Positions 10,901-20,528 of a stretch of 64,000 bases of DNA are shown in pieces. A program made the translations under genes and the position numbers. This DNA is from Mastigamoeba balamuthi. Its lineage: Eukaryota; Evosea; Mastigamoebida; Mastigamoebidae. How positions within the stretch are numbered: position 1 is the first letter of the stretch; each line of letters starts with the position of its first letter. The stretch is from assembly GCA_902651635.1 (NCBI GenBank), contig CACRSC010000010.1:365914-429913 (forward strand). Reading direction: 5' to 3'. Under the pieces are notes generated by a model that did not search any database, was not told the origin of the DNA, and saw only the letters and a program-made list of their open reading frames with translations.

Positions 10901-12623
10901 TCGCCACCGTGCTGACGGCCGCGCGAGGTGCCGGGCACTGCTGCTGCTGCTGCTGTTGCTGGTCGGACAGGCGCTGCAGGCGGGTGATGATGTGGAGGCG
11001 CTGCGACCAGTTGCCGTCGCTTTTCCTGGCGCTCTCGGACTCCTTGTACGACTGTGCCATATGTTCGTGCATGGCGGCCAGGGCGGTCCTCTGTTTCTGC
11101 TGCCAGCTCTGGTCCTGCTCGCACTCCCTGGACCAGAGCCCCGTGGTCCCGCCGACATTGATCGACTTTCCGTTGTGCCAGTGGAACGCGCCGCGGAACA
11201 CCGCGCTGAACCTCTCGCGCCACGTGCCGCTCCCGGGCTTGACCTTCGCCAGCCTATCCATCAGCATCACCAGGGCCCTGCTGTGCGCGACCTCGCGACC
11301 GGCCCCGTCGCACGGGAAGAGCTCGTCGCCCAGGACATCGATCAGGCCGTCCGGCTTGTGGAGCTGCCGCAGAGAGGAGCCATCGCCGATGGGCGCCTGG
11401 GAGAGCTGGAACGGCGTCTGGAGGCAGGCTCGGTACTCGCCCACGAGGTTGTCGATCGCTTCCTTTCCACCGGGCACGCTGTCCTCGGCCCTCTGCGCCT
11501 CCGCTTCCTTCCCCACCTGCTCGCCAAGCAGGCTGTCCAGCTCGTTCTGGCGCCTGGCCACCCTGCCGCGCTTCTGGTCCTCGGCCTCGATCGCCAAGAA
11601 CTCGCACTGTCTGTCGATCACGGACTTGTGGTCCTTCCTGCCCGGGTCCAGGCCCTTGTTGCGCATAAAGCGCTGCAGCCGTATCTCGATGTCGATGTTC
11701 TCGGCCTCTGTCGCCGCGAGGGCGGTCCGGGCGGCGGCCACTCGCTCCCTGTGGTCCTGGAGGTGCAGCTTCAGGAAGGCGGCGAGCGAGAGGAGCGCGT
11801 CCGCCCTCTCAAGCCCGGTCTCGTCTTCGTCTTTTTGTGTATCCCGGCGCGCGATCTTGGTATCTGCCGGAAGAGGCGCCTGGGGCTTCGGGTCCTCATC
11901 CCAGCTGTCGGGGACGTAGTCCTCAGCGGGAGCGACCTCATCCTGGCAGACCGCTCTGGCCTCGGGCAGGGGAGCGGGGCTCTGCTCGGCCGGGCGGCAG
12001 CTGAAGAGCGACGATGCGGCGACGCGCTCGGGCACAACGGGGCGGCACTCAGCGATGCCCGAGTGCTCGAGGACAAGGTGGCGCACCGCCCACGCGGAGG
12101 AGAGCGCAGAGGCCCCCTCGGCCAGCACGAGGTCGGGCCACATGACGGCGCCGACGGCCTCGACGACGTAGTAGCCTCCTCCTCCGTCTGCCTCGAGCGC
12201 GTCGCAGACCACGCAGAGCGGAGCCACGCGCGCGGAGCCATCGGGCCGCTCATGGAGGAACGGGACGAACTTGGTCCCGCCGGAGCCGCCCGCGTGGTAG
12301 ACGAAGACGGGAGCGTCCAGCGCGTGGCTCATCAGCTGCGCCTGATCGGCCCACGAGAGCGGGTTCTGCGTGGCCACATCGGCCAGGAGCTCGGCGGTGG
12401 CGCACAGTTGGTGGCGCGTGGGAGGTCCCACGCGCAGGCAGTGGGCGGCCGCCAGGGCTAGCGAGAGCGGCACAGGCTGCCCGCGCGGGCCCAAGTGGTG
12501 CGCGGCCAGGACGCGCACGGAGTTGGCGCGGACGAGCGGCGCCAGAGCGACCAGCGCCGGAGCCAGGCATTCCAGGGCTTCGGAGCTTGCGTAGTCCGCT
12601 ACGTCGTTGAAGACCTGCATCAC
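7920..12623 (-). CDS. DDX60: DDX60-family Ski2-like DExH helicase
   Basis: A single exon encodes 1,567 residues, near the usual DDX60 size (about 1,700). The helicase core is complete: motif I TPSSSGKS (about residue 768), Ia APTLPLVNQ, Ib TPQMMEILLLSP, II DELH (about 866), III SAT in FLALSATIPN (about 903), V TDALAVGVNMPCKTVVF and VI QMSGRAGRRG (about 1264). The Ib and V/VI blocks match DDX60 rather than SKI2 or BRR2. DDX60 proteins are RNA helicases linked to RNA decay, translation control and antiviral sensing in animals. The first 180 residues look like a degenerate OTU fold (see findings). A charged linker and a short Gln run follow. A CCAAT and a TATA-like box lie upstream. It sits as a GC-rich island between two AT-rich transposon zones, and the lack of introns is notable for this length. 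Confidence 0.88.
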   Translation of the reverse strand: MMQVFNDVADYASSEALECLAPALVALAPLVRANSVRVLAAHHLGPRGQPVPLSLALAAAHCLRVGPPTRHQLCATAELLADVATQNPLSWADQAQLMSHALDAPVFVYHAGGSGGTKFVPFLHERPDGSARVAPLCVVCDALEADGGGGYYVVEAVGAVMWPDLVLAEGASALSSAWAVRHLVLEHSGIAECRPVVPERVAASSLFSCRPAEQSPAPLPEARAVCQDEVAPAEDYVPDSWDEDPKPQAPLPADTKIARRDTQKDEDETGLERADALLSLAAFLKLHLQDHRERVAAARTALAATEAENIDIEIRLQRFMRNKGLDPGRKDHKSVIDRQCEFLAIEAEDQKRGRVARRQNELDSLLGEQVGKEAEAQRAEDSVPGGKEAIDNLVGEYRACLQTPFQLSQAPIGDGSSLRQLHKPDGLIDVLGDELFPCDGAGREVAHSRALVMLMDRLAKVKPGSGTWRERFSAVFRGAFHWHNGKSINVGGTTGLWSRECEQDQSWQQKQRTALAAMHEHMAQSYKESESARKSDGNWSQRLHIITRLQRLSDQQQQQQQQCPAPRAAVSTVAKPLARVEVVLKMSCGLGCRLCLCAAEMLQFVHQTAKQYGAASSQAEAQRAACVCFTYCRDIVANFADVAPPVVTEAIERALEIVGLCLPAGAALMHEEVQAARKCQQGRCSAQLVQVAQKILREFAKPVAAKPVPDMGRFQLEFSRDVPPLMDTDPRPVSYDDVEFTPDGWQRDLLELIRSDKNVLVTTPSSSGKSFVSFFVISRLLRTWKLEAKSGLRPMVVLVAPTLPLVNQMLVYCIRRYGRKIVACPYTAEMRGDLENADVLVCTPQMMEILLLSPMNNMRKRVRCIVFDELHMIMSTSQDSLDLTTQEAYSRLLAMCPCQFLALSATIPNADDVAQWLKSVTGKEVEQIPRRGAAQPHRWADLCTFTWTADDGLVPFHPVSLLGRAVHWNVSSLSLTPEQSLKLYDVMARRLGDLGESLSPEGFFGGAFATRDRCEEYRMRLLERFAELGAREQEAVARDLRTVRIGRSDAKDSNVLRLLQCLVERKDVPALCFGVNGTVVENTFEEILKLLESYDKEQKARKESGRQKKDDEEERDRQKKRMDSDEDLNPRSCRKNLAKGENKQRLQQFLNVVEEYSDRVDPCCCFLLSNDGTALLRHGNDFWVERLMGVLSANSSLVHGLLRGIGCYNKSLPKPYRDMVEVLFRAGQLPVVISTDALAVGVNMPCKTVVFLDAGDHLGRMEYLQMSGRAGRRGFDSFGNVVFCGINAYRLRSLLCGTSAALESRSTIDPVTVLRALLLVNEDAESSKLVARLLHPELASGRTDNHLEQLVFRGSVEVLHELHLVDEQCRPIGLAGMVCHTWSYRPMNLALSLLLVQGIVDPQLGAQVLMQLLAYMFCRVSVRPGKENCTGALSNLPEKLMLGLQRYNLLVTSVQERFDAFCDQNGVPRVNLDLLLELPPAQSLNAYALHFFTEKSIKMVVNMNDMSDSFAYHNLKEFASTLRKIATSLAKLQDVNNFSELDRLTPLSRLFVTISQQFQGAFNSISY

Positions 12624-12740
12624 TTTTCTTTTGGCTGTGGGCTTTTTATTTTCTGACTAGAAGTGTTTTTGGCTTCTTTTTAAACGCGGAATATATTTTT
12701 TCTCACTGACGTAAAGCTGAAAGCTCATTATGATTGGCTC
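12624..12740 (-). promoter_or_regulatory. Candidate helicase promoter
   Basis: Read on the minus strand, CCAAT lies about 110 bp before the helicase ATG (plus-strand ATTGG at 12733-12737) and a TATATT run lies about 70 bp before it (plus strand near 12690-12697). GACGTAA and GACGTC motifs are close by. Function is inferred from position only. Confidence 0.4.
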
Positions 12741-13635
12741 CGGCATGACGTCCCGTGCCACGTGGCCTGGGAGAGAGCCACGGCGACGGGCACACGTCTG
12801 CAGGGGTTCTTGCAAGAAGCCACGCACGGGCTGAGACTCCGTGAGATCTTACACTTTTTCCTGGTACGAAAACCCGAAAATCGGATCTGACGCGTGGGTG
12901 GGCTGACACTGTATCGAGGGGTTTTGTGCACGCTATGACGGGGTTTCTCCACAGAGGAGATAGGTCTTGGTTGCTTCTTTTGAGGTGCCAGTACGAAAGC
13001 AAAGAATAAATGAGAGATGCTGAGTTTAGGCACAGTGTCCGTGAAGTCTTTCATTGTACCAGGGAGGTGACCTGAGAAGTCCGAGCATTTAGACTTTCTG
13101 CACAATTATTGCAAATAATCAATAATGTGAAAAGTGAATTTTGCAATGAGATTAACATATATGATTGACAGGTGTCAGTAGGAAAAAATAAACTGAACAT
13201 GGAAATATATATAGTGTCAAAAGTGACCTGTAATGACAATATAAGGCATTTGCAAGGTCGAAAACAGTGAATAACCAGCCTGAAGAACTGTATTTGAAAG
13301 CCAAGTATCCCAATAAACATTGTGGGTCCACAGTACTGCGAAAAACTGCAGGTCGGCCCGTGTGGGTACCTGTGTGGTATGTCTTTTCCTGTGCGAAAAG
13401 ACGTTTTTTATTTCAAGTGATCTTTTTCCCGGTACCCATGCGGGTACCGTGACTGAACTGCATGGGTACTGTGTGGGTACCATACATTCACTTTACCCCC
13501 CTTTTCCCCCAGAGTAAAACACAATAAAATGATGCTTCACAAGCATTGTTATCAGAGGACAGATACAGAAGAGAGTCTCAGAGGGGCAGGAAGACTGTGA
13601 GAATGAGGGCAGGGGGGAGAGGGGTAAAGGCAGTC
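12741..13635. other. AT-rich gap with GTACC-type repeats
   Basis: No gene is supported. From 13320 to 13500 the motif GTGTGGGTACC and its reverse (GGTACCCATGCGGGTACC, about 13430-13447) recur, with GAAAAACTGCA beside one copy. Similar clusters lie near 17100, 18170, 18265 and 18470, so they probably belong to the mobile DNA of this zone. Confidence 0.45.
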
Positions 13636-15510
13636 TCAATTTTCGTCAGAGGGGCCATCAGGAAACTCACTCTCATTGATGACCACAGTGATGTGGTCAC
13701 TCTGGTCGGCCTGGTCATCACCTGGCAGTGCTGCTGCTGCTGTCGCCATTGCCACTGCTGGTGCTGGTGCTACTGCTGGCACTGGTGCTGCTTCTACTGC
13801 TGCTGCTGCTGGTGCCAGTACTGCTTCTGCTACTAGTGCTACTGCTGCTGGTGCCACTGCTGCCTTCTCATGTGATACTGGAGATGAAGTGTCCTCAGAT
13901 GTGGTGATGCTGCCATCATCGTTGTGCTCAACATCAATTGCCTGCAGGTGATAGTGTTTGCACTCAGTAAGAAACAACCGAGTCAAACAGAAGTGTGAAA
14001 TAAACATTCCAGAATCTCATTCCCGAAAGATGGAAATCGGGCTGTCTTGGAGGGGTCTTTTGGCTGAGTTGGACTGAAACTGGTCTCAGCAGCCAGCAGT
14101 TATGTAAAAAAAATTGCATGTTTTTGACTATGGGTAGTACTCAGTGTGTATAATGCAGATGCAGTTCTTTTTTCCAAAATATCAATTCCAAAACTCGAAA
14201 TCTGTCTCGCCTGGCCAACCACTGTGCCTCAGCCACAGTAGTCAAGGGGAAACGAATTGTATCTGTGTTACTACATGAAGGAGTGTCCAGTTTGTCAACT
14301 TACAGTGAGGGAGAACTCGGAGCTCTTCTCTCCAACAGTCCAGCAAGCACAGATAACCACGTCACTCTTCTTCCCAAAAACGGAATGGAAGTTATCCTGA
14401 ATGTGTCCCTCCAGGCCTTTAACAACCTGGTCTGGCAGTTCTGCAATGACCCTGGAGTCGAGTTGCTGCATCTTAGTTAGTGTTCTTGATTCTGAAAAAA
14501 AGAATTATGAACAGTAAAACAGGAAGGTAGTGATACCTTTTCAATGCTGAGACGACCTGGCTTGGGTCTGAAATGACAGTTCCAATGTTCGTCCAGCACA
14601 GTCTCTGCTCTGCAACCCCGAAGTGACCATCACACACAGAGTGCCCATGGTGTGGTTCGTACAGGTCAAAGAACATCTGAATCTTTCTTGTCAAATCATT
14701 GGATGCCTTCACCTGAAGGAGTTCGGCTGATTGTGTCAAAGAAGAGTGGTGCCTGCAGTTAAAGAAGAGAGTAGATGATGTTAGCAACCTTGAAGCCACC
14801 ATCTGTCCAGAAATGCAGAGCCTGTAGGTGAAACTTGCGAGCCTGCACTTTCATCTTGACCCACAGAGTATCTATCAAGCCCCTTCTTGGTAAACCTCCA
14901 GTCATGAGGCGACTGTGCCCAGAAGTCGTAGTGCACCCACTCACTGTCCTTTGAGCCCCAGATGGCGCAATTAAGGTCCTGGAGTCCCTTAAAGCTGGGG
15001 GCTTCATGAAAAGTTGAATAGTCCATGATGACTATAAGCTCTCTCCATGGCAGGGTCCTCTTTTGTTCTCTCTGAGCCTGTTGCTGTTGTTGAACAAGCT
15101 TACATGGCTGTTGTATGCCTCTTTCTCCTTCTTGATGATGACCTGGCCCCCATGCTCCTTCAGGTGGTAACCACAGCATAGAGGACACGAGTAGCAATCA
15201 AACACAGCAAGGCAAATTCTCCTCTTGTGTAAGAGAGTTAAAAGAACTGACTGTCTCCAAGGGCTCATCAACTTCTGCCTGGTAGTTCTGGTAGGCCTCA
15301 GAAAATGTGCCAAAAAGAATGAAGTGTGAGAACAATCAAGGAACATACCTTAGTATCAGAAGGCTTGGAGACGAGTTGAGACTTGGATCGCTTCCTTCCT
15401 CTCATATAAGAAGGATCAGCTGGGCTTACAAAACATGGCAAGAAAGCCTTCTTTCTCTGTTCCTTCTTTGTTCTGGGTCCGTGGTGTCTTCTGATCATTC
15501 AGACCTGTGG
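13636..15510 (-). mobile_element. Second DDE-type transposon, related to the one at 5.6-7.5 kb
   Basis: Minus-strand pieces line up in the same order as in the first element: CPLCCGYHLKEH (about 15190), then PWRELIVIMDYSTF (about 15040) as first acidic motif, LHFWTDGGFKVANI (about 14800) as second, and HHGHSVCDGHFG (about 14640) as the HG..CDG motif. A later exon runs near 14460-14260 (TKMQQLDSRVIAELPDQ). A C-terminal tail exon (AIDVEHNDDG..., 13945-13636) is Ala-rich from GCN repeats and ends acidic. Introns are short and AT-rich. It is too diverged from the first element to be a recent copy. Several frame changes suggest decay. Confidence 0.6.
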
Positions 15511-17390
15511 CCATTCTGACCCTGAGCCTTCTTTCCCTTAGTCTTTAACGGCATCTTGTATTTGGATCTCGTCAGGTGGAAAGTGGCATGGGTTCCAGGA
15601 AGTACGAAACATAACACGAATGAAACTCATAAAAGCTATCTTTCATACTTTTCCCAATCTGTGCCACGTTTGGTGGAAGGAGATCTATTATTATCCCAGG
15701 ACACCAGGGGCAGGGTGTGCTCTTCACACAGCTCAGTGCACCCTCCCAGTGCCCCAACGAGTGAGAGGGCCAGATGGGCTGTCTATACCGCAATTGGCTT
15801 ACCGGGAGCTGTTTGGGATGGTGTGCAAGAGGTCTTGGTCTCTGGTGTGTGCATTGGAATATTTTGGGGAGATTTTTGAATCTGTATGGCTAGTGGTTTG
15901 GAGTCTGAAAATTTCCAGAAGCACGTGAAATGACATTACACCAATGCGAAAGTGTTCTATAGACTTCAGACTAGCAAACCCGCATTTTGTACATCGTTCC
16001 AAGTCACAGATTCAGTGCTACTCAATTGCTGGCTGAGTTCCCTGCCATTTCCACTACCCTCTGACTGGACTGAGCCATGTGAGCCAGTGCCAGAGGACGG
16101 GTTGAAGTGTCACTCCTCCTGGTCACCTCGTACACGAGGAAGTGGGACATCATTTATCCAGGTCAGCCTTGCAGATGTGTGATGCCTGGAGTGCCAGATC
16201 CCATTTCAACCCCTTCTCATATGCTCTTGCTTGCATTGAGCATGGAATGAGCTCGGGATTTGGAGATTACACTTGAGAGGAAGGGAATTAGAGATGCTGC
16301 TTTGGGTCCAGCAGCTGCAGGGGCTCAGAGAGATAGAACGTGAGGCTGTTGTCAATGGGATGTGCCTCTTTCTTGTTCTTATCCCTGCACTTGTGGCTGC
16401 TACACAGGTACACGTCAATGCTCTCAAAGCAGTCCCCATAGTCGACACTGAGCCAGTCTCCAACGTGAAGTGCCATGGTGTTAATGACTGTGGTGGTAAT
16501 GAGCATTCTGTTGCAGATCATGGGCTCAATAACACAATTTGGCAAGTGCAAGTGGTTGATCCTTGCAGCAATCGTCCTGTGCTTCATTAATGTAGCACAA
16601 AACTGAGCCCAGCTGCACCTTGATCATGTACTGGCTGTCTACAGGCCATGTGTTCTTGCTGTGAACAACTTCTCTGTACCAGCACACGAGATGCCCTATG
16701 GGAATCTCCTGTCCCACCTGAACCTATTCCAATGTGTTAGTATTACAAGCAGAGTGTTAGAGCATCACATAACGACATACTCTGTATCCCATGGGGCCCT
16801 GGGGCACTACATCAAAGGCCCAGCTCGTGAATTGGGTGAGGTGGGGTCTCGTGCTGCAGAAGAACATCTCCAGGGAGCTCAGCACCCCTCATGTAGTATA
16901 TGGTCTTTGTGACACGATGCAGAAGGTCATCCAGCACACTCACCAGCCCATCTCAGCTCACTTGCTCATCCGACATCAGCACTGGGGACAGCCAGGGACA
17001 CGAAGCACAGCACAGCACAGATAGCAAGAAATAACAATGTGAAAGGAGTTGAGAAATAGGGGTGACCTTTTCCTGATACCTATGTGGAAAACTGCTGGTT
17101 ATCAAGTGGACCCACACGGGTACCTGTGTGGGTCCTGGAAAAACTGCAAAACCACAAAAACTGCTAAATTCCCTCTTATTTGTCTCTCTTGCTCTTCTGT
17201 CTTTCTCTTCATGTTCACTGTTGCCTACGACCCCCACTATGAGTCCATGTTCAAGTCATCAGATGATAACTTCTCTGACCCTGATGATGATGTCAATGGC
17301 AATAGATAGTCCTGCTGCCTCAGCACCCAGCAAAGAGCAGTATAAAGACCTCTCCAAACTGGGCCATCAACATGTGTCCTGCTGGCTTTC
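15511..17390. other. Decayed mobile DNA, family unknown
   Basis: Composition is like the flanking elements and only short open frames occur on both strands. Minus-strand pieces near 16520-16720 and 16780-17000 look protein-like but match nothing I can name. A GTACCTGTGTGGGTCC copy with AAAACTGC neighbours lies at about 17105-17150. No host gene is supported. Confidence 0.4.
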
Positions 17391-17399
17391 CTGTTTGCT

Positions 17400-18030
17400 T
17401 TCCATTCAACTACGCTCCAGGGTTCATGCCTGGGGTATGAAAGGCACGCTAGTACAATGCTGGTGTATTCAGACATCTCCTGAAGTACCTCTACGTGTGG
17501 TGGCCCCCTGCTTGGGATGCCAAAATCGCTGTTGTGACAAATAAGTATGCTGTAGAGCTTATCATCATGCACTGCATGTCTCTCTGTTCATGAAAGCCCA
17601 CCACTGCCCTGGAGATTCGAACATTCCATGGTGCTCTCATGTACATGAGCATCAAGAAGCACGTGTGGGGTCTTCAGGCATACTTTGACCCCCAGTTCGG
17701 TTATGACTTTGTCAAGACCACGTTCTTTAAGACCCAGTTCATACAGCTGTTTTGCTTTCTTCATGTTGTATGACATGATGACATCCTGCAGCAGGAAGAC
17801 CCCCTGGACCCGATGCACAAGGTCAACATGTGGTTCACATGGTGCTTGGACCGTGCTCTTACTATATGAATTCCTGAATGGAACCTGTGCATTGACAAGA
17901 ACATAACAATAAACACATCACTATATTGTCCCATCAGGCAGTTCATGCCTGCAAAGCCCATTGCAGTGGGTGGCAAGGACTGGGTGCTGGCTGATGCACT
18001 AGAAGTCGTGCTGATTATAAAGCTGTTCAG
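17400..18030 (+). mobile_element. Degraded piggyBac-like transposase
   Basis: Plus-strand translation in changing frames matches the DDE_Tnp_1_7 (piggyBac) core. Seen in order are ALEIRTFHGALMYMSIKK, a DPQFGYDFVKTTFF stretch, DPLDPMHKVNMWFTWCLDRA, an LCIDK motif standing for the SIDE/SVDE acidic site, and RQFMPAKPIAVGGKDWVL before LFSG. In-frame stops occur between these blocks (near 17773 and 17868), so it cannot encode an active enzyme. Terminal repeats and TTAA target duplications were not found by eye. Confidence 0.65.
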
Positions 18031-18559
18031 TGGGGCATGGCATCAGCAACGTGCTCAGACTGGTCTTGCAATGGCAGTTGTGTGGGTGCACCATACTACA
18101 TTGAATGCAGCAATAAAAAGAGACAGTAGAAGAAAAGTGGAGAAGGAAAGTGATTTTCCAGTACCTGTGTGGTGTGGTACTGTGCACCTCTGATAAGCAA
18201 CTCACATGGGTTTCCGCATGGATCTTTACCTCTTTTGGTTATCGTTCTTTTTCTTTTTGGGTTAAACCTGTGCGGGTCCCGCTGTAGCTTTTCGGTTTTC
18301 CACTGAGGTACTGCTTTTACCTTGGCATTCAACAGAGCTTTCATACTGTTAAATTGTGCCACACTCGTGATCCCGGGCTCATTCAAATACTCATCTCACT
18401 GTCTACATGTTCAGCCTGCTTATTTCACTTTTTCTTCATGTTCATCCCACTCTTTTACCATTTTAGGTACTTGTGGGACCCACATGGGTGTTCAGCACAA
18501 CTGGTGTGTCAGCAACGTTTTATGGGTTATCATCTCTCTTTCTCCTCTCTCCCTGCAGT

Positions 18560-18990
18560 GGTATATCTGCTTCAAGGTTAGTCCCACCATTACTATGACC
18601 CTGCTGTACATCAGCACATGCAGGAGATCACTGTCTCTGTGATCACTGATCATACGTACCACAGCAAGGGCAGGAACAAGGCAATCATCTTCACTGTGCA
18701 GTGAGATGATGACAGCATGTCACAGGAGCCTGTAGAGAACATTAATAACTGCAGTGGGTCCAGTACATAAAGGACCACGATCTCAGCAGGGAGATCAAGG
18801 AGAAATCCGTGTGTATTTCATTGAGAGAGGTTGTGAGTTTCACATTCATTCACTGATACTTATTCTTCTGCAGGCAATTGATGTATGCACAACAACGATG
18901 GCAGTGCCACCACATCTGAGGACACTTCATCTCCAGTGTCACACATGAAGGCAGCAGCAGTACCAGCAGCAGAACCGCGGACCTGCAATG
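18560..18990 (+). mobile_element. Chromodomain-like fragment plus inverted copy of a tail exon
   Basis: Around 18590-18745 a translation contains ITDHTYHSKGRNKAIIFTV and then EPVENI, which resembles a chromodomain. Chromodomains occur in chromovirus-type Ty3 integrases as well as in host and other mobile proteins; the family here is unassigned and the piece is a broken fossil. From about 18868 to 18950 the sequence matches the reverse complement of 13860-13945, the tail exon of the DDE element, including its intron acceptor. The two copies are therefore inverted and about 5 kb apart. Confidence 0.5.
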
Positions 18991-18999
18991 TTTAGTGGG

Positions 19000-19219
19000 T
19001 TAACTGATGCAGATAGATATCTAGATATTGCCCGCCCGGAATCTGTTCCCCCGACACTATCCCATATTCGCCACCATTACTGTCACTGGGCACTTCGTTG
19101 CGGTTGTATGGAGTGTGATTCCCTCTGGGAGGGAGAGGCGAGCAGGGGTGGGTGGGCTCGGGTAAGATATGCGGATCTTCATCGCCCGTGGGGGACTATA
19201 ATTGACCTCGGGAGCGGGG
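19000..19219 (+). promoter_or_regulatory. Nudix gene promoter
   Basis: This is the parent copy of the 4647 repeat. It ends in CTATAATT about 20-25 bp before the ATG, with AGATATCTAGATATT near the upstream edge. The near identity of the two copies right across the non-coding part shows the duplication is recent. Confidence 0.5.
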
Positions 19220-20268
19220 ATGGCCACCACCGCCACGGCCACGGCCCTCATCGCGCTCGCCGTCGTCCGCAAGAACGGCCGCTTCGCAGCCGTGCTCGAG
19301 CGAGACGGCTGGTACATGCCAGCTGGCAGGCCCGTCCTCGGCGATCCCCCTCTCCTGTGGCCGTTGCGGCTGAGGGCCGTCTCTCCTCCCCTGCCGCCTC
19401 CTCCGCACTCCGCAGGGTCGACGTGGGCGAGACCTTCCCCACTGCCGCCGTCAGGGAGACCCTCGAGGAGGCCGGCATCCGCGTGTCGCTGGACGGCATC
19501 CTGCGCCTGGAGATGTCGCCCGCGATGGGCAGGAGCCCTGTGCGCCTGCGGGCCGTCTTCCTGGCCTCCCCCGTCGACGACAGCCCGCTCAAGGCCCTCG
19601 CCGACAAGGAGAGCGTCCGCGCCGAGTGGGTCGCCGCCGCCGAGCTCTGCCAGCGCCAGTTGCGCAGCAGGGAGGTCGCGGGGCTGTTCTCCTGGGTCGA
19701 CTCGGGCGCTGCGGCGCTGCACCCGTGCGCACTGCTCCGCGGCAGCGACGCCCCCAGGGTCTCGCCCGAGCGCGTCGTCGCGCCCTGCGGCCTCCGGGTC
19801 TCGCTGGTGGTCCACCGCGAGGCCCTCGTGCTGGCCGCGGCGTCCGGGGAGGTCCCCTCGGCGGGGCTGCGCCCGGGCCAGACGTTCGTCGACGCTGCGC
19901 GCGGGCTGCTCGAGGGCCTGCTGCCCGTGGCCGCCGAGGGTCCCGGCGGGCAGCCCACGCAGGAGCTGAGGTTCGCTGCGCTCGAGCACGTGCCGTACAA
20001 CCTCGACACGCCCGCGGTGCCCGGGCGCATCGAGGCCGTCTTCTGCCTGCACGCTCCCGAGGGCGCGGACATCGGGCCGCTGCCGCAGGGCGTGCGCTGG
20101 CTCGAGGCGGGGGAGGCCAAGGGGCCCCGCAGCGTGCTCGCAGAGGTGGCGCAGAGCAGGACCATCGCCCTGACGGCCCCGTGCTCCATCTGGGTCGAAG
20201 AGGGCATGCCGTACACCAACGACCCGCAGCCCTTAGCCCACCACCACCACCACCTGTCCAGGCACTGA
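19220..20268 (+). CDS. Nudix hydrolase (NUDT18-like)
   Basis: Nudix enzymes hydrolyse nucleoside diphosphates linked to another group; NUDT18 cleans up oxidised (deoxy)nucleotides. Two exons, 19220-19329 and 19416-20268, encode about 320 residues. Splicing restores a perfect Nudix box G-x5-E-x7-RETLEEAG right after WYMPAGR, the NUDT18-like lead-in. The intron has a GC donor (GCAG|GCCCGT), and the frame and motif leave little choice of junction. The C-terminal half (from RVSLVVHREALVLAA) looks like a second Nudix fold with a decayed box (RPGQTF...ARGLLEGLL), lacking the REx2EE residues. It ends in a His run (HHHHH). Substrate cannot be told from sequence. AATAAA lies 61 bp past the stop. Confidence 0.82.
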
Positions 20269-20328
20269 GAAATGCAACTGCCCAGAGCAAACCCGGTGCC
20301 GAGCAAAGAAAAAACCGAACTGTGATGT

Positions 20329-20334
20329 AATAAA
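20329..20334 (+). terminator. Polyadenylation signal AATAAA
   Basis: AATAAA lies 61 bp downstream of the Nudix stop codon, in an A-rich context and before the convergent RACK1 gene. Confidence 0.6.
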
Positions 20335-20528
20335 CAAAAAAGGCACCGAGACGAACGACAGGGAACCCGAGGGCCACAGCCAGAGACAACTCAGAGCACA
20401 CATAAGTGGACCAAACGTCGCTCTCTCTTTGCGGCATGGATTTGGTTGTTTTACTGATGCAGGGCGAGCAGCTCGTTATCTCGCAGGGCAGCGGCGCGCC
20501 CTAGGCGGCAGCAGCAACGGCAGGCAGC

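Noticed and set aside
13720-13880. GCT/CTG triplet array as a microsatellite or structural repeat
   Set aside because: It is explained by the Ala-rich tail exon of the DDE element read on the minus strand, with mixed GCN codons rather than a pure repeat.
16288-17000. Short minus-strand frames resembling coding sequence
   Set aside because: No recognisable family, inconsistent frames and mobile-DNA composition; not enough to call a gene.
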